DNA from: Hordeum vulgare subsp. vulgare
Taxonomy: Eukaryota > Streptophyta > Magnoliopsida > Poales > Poaceae
Length of the DNA stretch: 64,000 nucleotides
Direction: 5' to 3'
Assembly (NCBI RefSeq): GCF_904849725.1
Contig: NC_058519.1
Coordinates: 182,765,703-182,829,702, forward strand
This document shows positions 10,901 to 22,900 of the stretch, piece after piece (position 1 is the stretch's first letter; each line of letters begins with the position of its first letter). Under the pieces are notes generated by a model. That model did not search any database. It was not told the origin of the DNA and saw only the letters and a list, made by a program, of their open reading frames with translations. The position numbers and the translations under genes are program-made.

Positions 10901-13900
10901 ACTTGCATAACTAGCGACACGAATAAAACTGATCGATGGATTTGATGGCTAAAGGCCCGTGTCGAGCCTTTGCTTTGTATTGCTTTTCGTTTTTCTGGTG
11001 TTACAATCAACACCCCTAGGGTGTCTTTTATACACGTCCACAAGGGACTATGGAAATAGACTAGGACTAGGAATCATAATACTACTAGGACTCGGTTTGG
11101 CTTTCTTTCCTAATCCTAAAGAAACAACATGATTAACTTCTACATTCACCTCCTTAATCTTGTTGCTTGACTTCACTTCTTGCACTCCGACTTTCCTCCT
11201 CATCTCGATGAACTTCTGTCGACCGAGGGACTTGGTGAAAATATCGGCAAGTTGGTCTTTCGTGTTCACATGTTGAACCTCGATCAACCCTTCTTCAATG
11301 CACTCCCGGATATGGTGGAACTGGATATCTATGTGCTTGCTCCTTTCGTGATGAACCGGATTTTGCACAACGAGATTGCAGCTTGGTTATCGATCTTCAG
11401 TGACACCTTCTGCACCTCCCGCTTTGCAAGAATAGCTAGGAGTCTTCTCAGCCACACTGCTTGACAAGCCGCCGTGCTTGCCGCTATGTATTCTGCCTCG
11501 CATGAAGACAGTGCCACCACCTTTTGCTTCTGAGAATTCCAGCTAATCGGATTCGGGCCAAGGTAGAAAACCATGCCCGTTGTGCTCTTTCAGTCATCAA
11601 CATCACCTGCCATGTCGCTATCTGAATATCCACGAAGGACCAATCCTTCCTTTCCCTTTCTGTACGTGCAGCCAAGATTAATTGTGCCTTTCACATAGCG
11701 TAGGATTTGATTGACCGCGCTCATGCGTTCGGTTGTCGGATTCCCCATGAAACGACTCACGATCCCGACTGAATAAGCCAAGTCAGGTCGGGTATGCACC
11801 AAATATCTTAGGTTGTCCACAACGCTTCGATACATTGTGGTGTCCACCGGCGGATTTGAGCTACGCTTGCTCAACTTGTGACGTTGGTCCATTGGAACTT
11901 GTGTCTCGTAGCAATCTGACATGCCACACTTTTCCAATAACTTGACCGCATAAGCCGATTGACATAGGGAAATCTCTCCGGAGCTTTGCTTCACTTCGAT
12001 GCCCAAGTAATAGCTGAGTAATCCCAGATCGCTCATGCTAAACTTGTTCTTCATTTGCGCCTTGAAACGTTCAATTTCTTGTACGCTATCTCCGGTGATA
12101 ATCAGATCGCCGACATAAACTCCAACTAGCAGGTTTGAGCCTTTTGAGTTCTTTGTATAGCCTGCGTGCTCGAGGGGACATCTCTTGAACCCGAGCGAGA
12201 CCAGACTTCGGTCTAACTTTGAGTTCCAAGCTCTTGGCGCTTGCTTCAACCCGTAAAGTGCATTCTTGAGCTTGTAAACTTTCCCTTCTTCGCCTTTCTT
12301 CTCGTAGCCGAGGGGTTGTTCCACGTACACTTCTTCTGTAAGATCGCCGTTGAGGAAAGCGGATTTAACATTCATATGATGAACCTTCCAATCCTCTTGT
12401 GTTGCCAAAGCTAAGAGCACTCTCACTGTCTCGATTCGAGCAACCGGTGCAAACACCTCATCATAGTCAACTCCTTGACGTTGTACGTAGCCCTTTGCAA
12501 CGAGTCTTGCCTTGTACTTCACAATGGCACCTTGTGTGTCCTTCTTTAACTTGTAAACCCACTTCAAACCTATCGCCTTTTGGTTTGGAGGACGGGTTAC
12601 CAAGGTCCACGTGCCATTGCTCTCAGTTGCCTTCATCTCCTCATCCATGGCGTGCGTCCAGCTAGGACTTCTGCTCGCCTCTACGAAGTTCGCCGGCTCC
12701 TCAACTCCGAACAGACATAGTCCGGAGTACTCGAGCGTAACTGGCTTTGTGTACTTGCAGACTTTCTTGAGGGTCTTGTAGCGACGAGGCCCTAAGGAGT
12801 CCGTTGTGTCTTGCGAAGGAGGCGACACAAATTGTGTCGGTGTTGATGCACTTGAGGAAGACGGCTGAGACCCTGGTGTGTCATCGACATCCGCGTCATC
12901 GGCGTAGTCGTCGTGACCGTGACCATCATCTTGATTGTCGTCGTCGTCGTCACTATGCGCCTCGTTGTCAATGTTGTCGTCGAGATCTCCGCCTCTGTCG
13001 TGCGCGGCATTGTCGCTATCTCCTTGCGACCTATGCGCGTCGTCGGCGGCGTCGGCACCATGATGATTACTACCATTGTGGTCACCTTGGTTGGGCATCT
13101 TATCAACCACTTGGACATCCTCCCCTGCATCATCATCAGTTGGAAATTCAACCGTGAATATGTTACTGTTTGGAGCATTGTCGGCTGCGGCGCTCCAATT
13201 TCACGCTTGGTTTTCTTCAAACACGACGTCGCGTGAAATTCGTAGACGCTTGGTTTGTGGATCGTAGAAGCGGTATGCCTTGGTGCCGGAACTCCTCTCG
13301 TATCCGATGAACACCATCTTGATGCTACGATCCGCAAGCTTTGAGAGGTGCGGATCCGCCGTCTTCACATGTGACACGCACCCGAACGTGCGTAGATGAG
13401 ACACATTCGGCTTACGTCCGTAAATTGCTTCATACGGAGTCTTGCCGATCACCGCCTTCGTTGGAGCCCGGTTGAGAAGATAGACCGCCGTCGAGATAGC
13501 TTCTCCCCAAAAAGTCCTCGGCAGGTTCTTGCTCTTGAGTAAACTCCTTGCCATGTCAACGACGGTTCGATTGCGCCTTTCAACGACCCCGTTCTGCTGC
13601 GGCGTGTAAGGTGCCGTGAGGAACCTTTTTATGCCAATCTTCTCGCAGTAATCGTTGAATTCGTTCGACGTAAATTCTCCGTCGCGATCTGTCCGTAGAG
13701 TGCAAACCTTCAACTTGTGTTCCATCTCCGTTGCAGCCTTCAGCTTCTTGAACGCTTCAAATGCCTCATCTTTAGATTATAAGAGAGCGACCCACATATA
13801 TCTCGAGTAGTCGTCTATCACGAGGAAGAAATACTTCTTTCCCGCATGAGTTGCTGGGGTGATAGGGCCACATAGATCACCATGGAGCAGCTCGAGTGCA

Positions 13901-16900
13901 TCACTTGCACGATAGGTAGACTGAGCAGGGAACGGCCTGCAGTGCTGTTTTCCAACCAAGCACCCGTCACATACTCGATCAACATGGTCGATAAATGGCA
14001 TCCCGGATACCATCTCCATCTTTGACATCTTCTTCAAGGTGTAGAAGTTAAAGTGTCCAAATCTAGCATGCCATAACCATGAATCATCATCACTCTTGGC
14101 GAGCCAACACTCCGGTTGAGATTGATCAAGGTTGAGGATACAGAGCCTATTCCGTGTGCGATTAACACGAGCTAGCACGTTTCGGAGGTTGTCGAAGATC
14201 ATCATCACTTCGTTCTCGATATTCACCTTGCATCCATTCTCGTCAAGCTTCCCAATAGAGATAATGTTGTTGCGAAGCCATGGGATGTAGTACACTCCGG
14301 TGAGTATGCGATGTTCGCCTGTGAGACCCTCGAAGAGGACAGATCCTTGCCCGCAAATCTCCACAGCTGAACCATCACCGAACTTGACCGAGCCTTGAAC
14401 ATCTGAAAGGATCGATATGGTTGGCTAGAGGGGGGGTGAATAGACAAGGACCACTTTTTAATTAATCTTAGCAAGTTAAGATAAACAACATACGGGTTCA
14501 CAAATAATACGACAATGAGGTGAACCCTAAAGAAGCTAACAACGAGAGCTATTAAGACAAGTAAGATATAGTCACAAGCATAAGCAAATACAAAGTAAAG
14601 GATAGAGATAACCACAAGTGGAACCGATGGAGACGAGGATGTGTTACCGAAGTTCCTTCCCTTTGACAGGAAGTACGTCTCCGTTGGAGCGGTGTGGAGG
14701 CACAATGCTCCCCAAAAAGCCACTAAGGCCACCGTATTCTCCTCACGCCCTCGCACGATACAAGGTACCGTGATTCCACTATAGGTGCCCTTGAAGGCGG
14801 CGACCGAACCTTTACAAACAAGGTTGGGGCAAACTCCACACAAAGCTTGGAGGCTCCCAACTAGACCACGAAGTTTCACCACAATGGAATATGGCTTCGA
14901 GGTGACCTCAACCTAGGATGCTCAAACACCCAAGAGTAACAAGATCCGCAAGGAATTGATGGGGGAATCAACTTTTCTCTTGGTGGAAGTGTGGATCTAG
15001 GCCTTCTCAACCAATCCCTAAAGAATTAACAAGTTTGATTGGCTAGGGAGAGAGATCGGTCACTTTTGAGCTTGGGACGCAACAATGGAGCTTGGGATGT
15101 GGATGATACATGGGTCAAGCGCAAGTTCCTGAAAGCCATCATGCCTTTCAACAAAGCCATGTCATCTGTCATTCGTCAGCGGCCAGACTTCCACTCCTTG
15201 TCTTCCAGTGAGGTGTTGGATGAGTTCATTGCAATGTCAATCATGAACGAAACAGCCGACAATGCACTTGCTCGTGTTCGATCAAAGACAATTTTACCCA
15301 ACCTTGCGTTGAAAGCAAAAGCAATGCTTGAAGAAGAAGAAGAAGAAGATGAGGAAGAGGAGAGCTGCCCTGAAGACACAAAGTATGCCTATCATGAGCA
15401 CATGGCTCTTGCATCAAGGCAATTCTGGGGCAACAAGAGGAACTCAAGACCCACCTTCACCAAAAACAACTCGAGTGGATTCAAACCCAAACAACGAGTA
15501 AGGACATGTTATAACTGTGGTAACGTGAGTCACTTCGTGGCCGAATGTCCCTATGAGAAAAGGGAAGACAACGGAGGCAAGCTCATTCGCAAAGACAAAA
15601 CCAAATCATTTCCAATCAAGAACAACTTTGTGAAGAAACCTCACCCAAAAGGGATGGTGGCCCTTGAAGAGTATCCTTCCGATGATGATGGTGATGATGA
15701 TACAGTGGCAACGGCAACTGTTGCTATTGCCACTACCTCTTCCCAGAAGGTGTCTCTCTTCAACGCCCCCAACGAGAACCACATCACCAAGTGCCTCATG
15801 GCAAAAGGTATCAATCAGGTAACTCCCATCATTAAGACCAACATTGTTTCTGCTCCTTCATTGTTAAATTGTGTTGAAGATAGTGATGTTGGGGAACTTA
15901 ATGAGCATGATCTTGATAAGTTTCTGTGCACTATTAAGGGAGAACCCAAGAAGCACTTTGTTGCTCTCTTGGAACAACTGGATGAGGCCACTGACCTCAT
16001 TGAGTCTCATGAGGAGACCATCTCCGAGCTTCAGGGACATAGTCGTGACTATGCCGATGAAATTGCCGAATTATCTAGTGCTCTAGAAGAGGAGCGCACT
16101 CTTTGTTTGGCTCTTGAGGAGTCATATAACGATGACTGCGCTAAAATGCAAAAGCAACTAGATCATGATGTTGTTCTTATTCGTATGCTTAAATCTGAAA
16201 GTATGCTCTTGGGGTTGGCCATGACAGACTCAAAGAGGGGTTTGACATACTTGACAAGGCCCACAAAGCCTTGAAAGGTGCTCATTTCTCTCTGAAAGAG
16301 TCTCATGATCAACTCCAAGCAAAGCTTACCAAGGAGATCTCTACTTGTCCTCCCTTTGTGTTAATTGATAATGCTTGTGCAACTAACCCCTGTTGTGAAC
16401 ATGTACATCTTGTGGAGGAAAATGCCAAGTTAAAAGAGAAACTTGAGAAGGGCCTTGTGGCATGCATACAAGGTGAGAAGAGTCTGAACGATGTATTGAG
16501 CACTCAAAAGGGTGTTGTAGGAAAGGAAGGACTTGGACTTACCTCCAAGTCAAAAGGTAAAAGGAGGAAGAAGAACAAACGATCTCTCACCCTCATGGAC
16601 ATCTTTGTCAAAGAGGGTGAGGGGACTCAGAAGGTGAACAGGAACAAGGTGGACTATGGGAACCCCAAGAAGGGCAAAATCATTCCTACTAACACAGCCG
16701 GCAAACTCAATTCTTCTTATGTTTTGTGTTGTGCTAGTGATGGACATGTTTATGCCAGATTTGTTGGTTCCTACGATGAGGATATTGAATGGGCTATCTG
16801 GGTTCCTAAGACCCTTGTCTCTAACATGAAAGGACCCATTAAAAAATGGGTAACTAAAACCAAGCCTTGATCTATTGCAGGAGTTTGCTTCCGATGGGGT

Positions 16901-19900
16901 GTCATGGTTGCTCGATAGTGGAGCAACAAATCATATGACCGGAAGCAAGGACTTAGTGGTGGATGTGCATCCTTCTCCATCTATGCCCATCCATGTCCAA
17001 TTCGTCGATGCATCCTCTTCAAAGGTATTGAGATTTGGTAAGGTGGTCGTCTTTTAAGATTTATCTATTGAGAAGGTTATGTTTGTTGAGTCAGTTGCCT
17101 ACAATTTACTTTCGGTTTGTCAACTTGTAATTATGGGTTTTCCACATTCTTTAATATTGACACTGTGGTCCTCCTGAGGAGCAAGACTCTTAAAGTAGTC
17201 TATGTTGGACATGTCGAAAATGGTCTTTATATGGTGGACTTCTCAAAGCGACCCACTAAGACTGCGACATGTTTAATGGCTAAAGTTGACGTGGGCTGGC
17301 TTTGGCATCGCCGGTTAGCTCATGTCAATATGAGATCTTTGCAAAGTCTTCTGACAGGGGACCATGTTCGTGGACTAACAAATATGAGCTTTGCTAAAGA
17401 TCGTGTTTGCAATGTCTACATTGAAGGAAAGATTCATGAAACTGCTCATCGTCCAACGACTCTTATCTACACTAAGAGGCCATTGGAACTTCTCCATATG
17501 GATCTGTTTGGTCCTCCATCATTTGATAGTCTTGGAGGCAGAAAGTATTGCTTGGTGATTGTTGATGACTACTCAAGATATACCTCGGTATATTTTTTTT
17601 TTAAGAGTGAAACTCAACAAACGGTCATCAACTTTGCTAATGAAGCGCAACGTCAACATGAAGCAAAGATCTTGATGATTAGGAGTGACAACGGCACCGA
17701 GTTCAAGAACTACACCTTAGATGAGTTTCTAGTTGATGAGGGAATAAAACACCAATATTCTGCACCATATACCCCTCAGCAAAACGGCATGGCAGAAAGG
17801 AAGAACCGGACCTTGATAGACGCTGCAAGGACAATGATGGCAGAATTTAAATCTCCATATAACTTCTGGGCAGAGGCCATCAACACAGCATGTCAGGCTC
17901 TTTCTCTTCCTCACGGCTCCTCCCTTCCCTAGCCCGAAATCTCCCTGTTTTGATCTCGTTTCGTGGAGCTCCTTCTCTCCGTTGGATTGGAGGGGTTGCT
18001 CCACCTATCCTTCCTCCTCCAAGGCCCATGAATCCCGGTAAAGCTCCTCCCCTTTTTCTATTGGTTGATGTTCTTATTGTAGGATTAGGAGCATTGGGGG
18101 ATTGGATCCATGTCTTTGATTTTGTGCCTTATTCTTGGATGGCATGAAGGAGATATTTGAGGGGAGTGTAGGTCCTATGAATCATTGCTGATTATTTTGC
18201 CATGCCCTAGGATTTACTTGTTTTAGATCAAGCACTTGAACTATGTTTGGATTAGATTTAAAACTTGCTCTCTCTTGCCTAGGCATGTACTTATTTCGGT
18301 GATACCTATGATCCTCATGTGAGTAAGGCTGGGGTGGAGTTCTTGTGTTCATATACAGCCCATGTCCCTCGTAAAAATCGTGTAGCCCTATGCATGAGGT
18401 CTATTTTTATCTGTCAGATCTGAAAGTCAAACATCAGCGGTAGTACCGCCAGGGGTAGTGGTAGGTACTACCGCTAGGACCCCCAGCGGTACTACCGCCA
18501 GGGGTAGTGATACTACCGCTAGAACCATTATCTCAGAGAAGGTGTGATCAAGGATGTTGACCATGTTTGGGCAAAGGGTCAGTGCAGGATCTACCGTGAT
18601 ATTGTCATGCATTTCAAGAAAACTATGTCCCCGTTCAGTGGATTGACCTAGCTCATCTTCAGCGGAACCTGGACTATTTTGATGATGCTCTCTCTCTGAT
18701 TGACAAACTGGGCATCATCACTTTCAAGACAGATTTTGACCCCACTGTTGTTGCTCAGTCTATGTCACCGTCCACTTCTCTCCTGATGAAGAGCGCTTTA
18801 TAGTGTGGATGGCTGGGACTCAGAAGATGACCGGTACCTGGCATGAATTCATAACATTCCTCAAGGTTGACTTCCAGGGAGCTGACACTCCACTTGGGTT
18901 GCGTCCACATGCTGCAGCCCCCACCGATAGGTCCGCCGCAAAGGACAGATTGCAGCAACTCTATTTGAGGAAGGGTGTGCTCACCAAGTATCTGGACATC
19001 ATGCATCGGATCCTTCACAATACCCTCTTCCCTCGCATTGGTAACTTCAACGAGGTTCATGGCTCTTTGGCTGAGATGCTGCTGCTTTGTGAGAAGGCTA
19101 TGACTAAGGAGTCTGCCCCTCTTGATATTTCTAATGTGATGTTCACGGAGCTCTGGAACTGCATCATCATGCATAAGGTTTCCATCTACGGACCCTATCT
19201 GTTCGCTTATATTCGTCAGAAGTGGTAAGATGCTTTTCCGAAGGAGGTGCTTTACGCTCAGTCTGACTACATTGTGCACGACCCGATCAAGCTTCGCGTT
19301 AAGGAGAAATGGGCCAACCCATCAATTTCCTCTCAGCACATGGTTACTGACACAGAGACTGCTGCTGACAGAGGAGCGGTACTGATAGGCGGTTCCTCTG
19401 TCAGCAGGAGTCTCTGTGTCAGTATCCATGTGCTGAGAGGAAATTGATGGATTGGCCCATTTCTCCTTGACGCGAAGCTTGATCGGGTCGTGCAAAATGT
19501 AGTCAGACTGAGCGTAGAGCACCTTCTTCGGAAAAGCATCTTGCCACTTCTGACGAATATAAGCGAACAGATAGGGTCCGTAGATGGAAACCTTATGCAT
19601 GATCATGCAGTTCCAGAGCTCCGTGAGCATCACATTAAAAATATCAAGAGGGGCAGACTCCTTAGTCATAGCCTCCTCATAAAGCAGCAGCATCTCAGCC
19701 AAAGAGTCATGAACCTCGTCAAAGTTACCAATGCGACGGAAGAGGGTGTTGCGAAGGATCCGATGCATGATGTCCAGATGTTTGGGGAGCACACCCTTCC
19801 TCACATAGAGTTTATGCAATCTGTCCTTTGCGGGGGGCCTATCGGTGGGGGCTGCAGCATGAGGACGCAACCCAAGTGGAGTGTTAGCTCCCTGAAAGTC

Positions 19901-22900
19901 AACCTTGAGGAATGTCATGAATTCACGTCAGGTACCGGTCATCTTCTGAGTCCCAGTCATCCACACCATAGAGCGCTCTTCATCAGGAGAGAAGTGGACC
20001 GTGACATAGAATTGAGCAACAGCAGTGGGATCAAAATCTGTCTTAAAAATGATGATGTCCTTGATGCCCAGTTTGTCAATCAGAGAGAGGGCATCACCAA
20101 AATAGTCCAGGTTCCGCTGAAGAATAGCTAGGTCAATTCACTGAACGGGGACATAATTTTCTTGAAATGCATGATAATATCACGGTAGATCCTGCACTGA
20201 TCCTTTGCCCAAACATGGTCAACATGCTTGATCACAGCCTTCTCTTTGAGATAATGGTTCTAAATGCGAAACTGCAAAAAGTACTTGGGGACATTGTTCG
20301 GACATTGATCTTCTTATCCTTGTTCGCGGTCTTCTTGAAAGACTGCTTTTTGAGTTGCAGACCTGAGGTAACAGACCCCTCGGGAGCCTCTGGGTTGCGA
20401 AGCTGCTTTGACTGCGTGTCCCGTGGGGGTTCGAACGGCGAGAACTACCAGTGACACAAAACACACAGCGAAAAAAATCGACAAAAAGAGTCAAGGCAAT
20501 GAACTAAAAAAAGCAGAAAAATAAACACTCATTGTCAAACACATGAAAAGAATGCACAGTGAATCCTCCTGACGGTAGTACCGCTATCCCTGGGGTAGTA
20601 CCGTTGGGGCCCTAGCGGTAGTACCGCTACCCTTGGCGATAGTACCGCTGGGGTCCTACGGTAGTACCGCTACCCCTGACGGTAGTACCGCTCGGTTTGA
20701 CTTTCAGATCTGACAGATAAAAATAGACCTCATGCATAGCGCTACACGATTTTTACGAGGGTCATGGGTTGTATATGAACACTAAGAACTCCACCCCAGC
20801 CCTACTCACATGAGGATCACAGGTATCACCGAAATAAGTACATGCCTATGCAAAAGAGAGCAAGTTTTAGATCTAATCCAAACATAATTTAAGTGTTAGA
20901 TCTAAAACAATTAAATCATAGGGCATGGCAAAATAATCAGCAACGATTCATAGAACCTACACTTCCTCAAATATCTTCTTCATGCCATCCAAGAACAAGG
21001 CACAAGATTAAAGAAAGGGATCCAATCCCCCAATGCTCCTAACCCTAGAGTAAGAACATTAACCAAATAGAAGAAGGGGAGGACCTTTACCGGGATTTAT
21101 AACCCTTGGAGGAAGGAGAGGTGGAGCAACCCTTCCAATCCAACGGAGAGAAGAAGCTCCATGAAACGAGATCAAAATAGGGTGATTTCGGGCTAGTGGA
21201 GGGGAGCCGCGAGAAAGAAGAAAGAGCCTGAAAAAACAGGTTCCCCCTCCTTTATATAGCTCAAGGGGTATGAGCCAGCGGTAGTACCGCTGAGGACCTA
21301 GCGGTAGTACCGCTGCCTGGCGGTAGTACCGCTGGATGCAACGGTAGTACCGCTGGGGTCCTGTCGGTAGTACCGCTCCCCCTGACGTTAGTACCGCTCC
21401 CCTGACGGTAGACAGCCCTAAAAATTTCCTATCCGGTCGTGTTAGATGGGAATCCTGGCGGTAGTACCGCCATACCTAGCGGTAGTACCGTTACCCCTGT
21501 CGGTACTAACGCTACCCCTGTCGGTAGTACCGCTGGGATACTGGCGATAGTACCGCTACCCCTGGCGGTAGTCCCGCTGCAAATGTCACAACGCGGCCTA
21601 GGATAAGAGAAGAATTTGGGCAAATGACAAGTAAGTAAAAACGAGATATCACCTAGAAAAATTTACTGACTTGTCATTGTATATCATTTCTTCTATACAA
21701 AAGGAAGGTGGGAGGGGCGGTGGCCGAGGCCACCTATATTGGAGACAATGGTATGACACCGCAAAAAATTATCCTTGGGTTTATGACCAATGCTCGTCTT
21801 TGAAGCATAAGGGCCATTTGACAATGGCTAAAGTTAAAGACTAGATGAATTTATGCATAATGAGGGAAGGGAAAGTTCATTGAGAGAATAACACTCCTCC
21901 TATGTCCATGCCTACATCTAGACCAAGATGGAATGCAAAGTGAGGTGCAACATGCCTAGTTTCAATCCACATTACTTGAATCAATGATATTTAGCTCATG
22001 CCTTAACTTCCGGAACCTTGCTTCATCTAGAGGCTTAGTGAAAATATATGCAAGTTGCTCTTCAGTGTGGATGAAGTGAACCTCAATATCACCTAGCTTG
22101 ATATGTTTACGAATGAAGTGATGACGAATACCAATATGTTTGGTTTTGCTATGTTGCACTGGGTTGAGGGAAATCTTGATTGCGCTTTGATTGTCACATA
22201 GAAGAGGCACTTTGTCACAAGTGACACCGTAATCTTTTCAAGTTTGACTCATCCATAGCAATTGTGCAAAACAACTTGCGGCTGTCACATACTCAGCTTC
22301 GGTGGATGATAAGCAGACGCAATTCTGCTTCTTTGACGACCAACTTACCAATGAGCGACCAAGGAATTGGCATCCTCTAGACGTTGACTTCCTCTCCACA
22401 CAATCTCCTGCCCAATCTGAGTCAGAATAGCCAACTAGATTGAAGTTTGCTCCTTTGGGATACCAGAGGCCAAAGTTTGGGGTATGAGCCAAATATCGAA
22501 AGATTCGCTTAACAGCCATGTAATGACTTTCTTTTGGTACGAATTGAAACCGTGCACATATCCCTACACTTAACATAATATCCGGTCTAGATGCACAAAG
22601 GTAAAGGAGGAATCCAATCATGGAGCGGTATACCTTTTGATCCACTGCTTTACCATTGGAATCACTGTCAAGCTTGCATCTTGTTGGCACGAGGAACTTG
22701 ATCGGTTTGACATCTTCAAGCTCGAACCGTTTGAGCATGTCTTGAGTGTACTTGGTTTGTTTAATGAATGTCTCTTCTAAACCTTGTGTAGTCTCGAACC
22801 CGAGGAAGAACTTCAACTCTCCCGTCATGGACATCTCAAACTTCTCAGTCATTAGTGCAGCAAATTCTTCGTTGAAGGAAATGTTAGGAGAGTCAAAGAT

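Noticed and set aside
12792..13337. Overlapping open frames on both strands in the Asp/His-rich region
   Set aside because: They are shadows of the acidic linker of Copia A pol, whose frame is set by flanking integrase and RT.
21270..21590. Regular palindromic repeats resembling a CRISPR array
   Set aside because: Spacing is irregular, spacers are not unique, no cas genes are present, and the context is LTR leader sequence in a plant genome.
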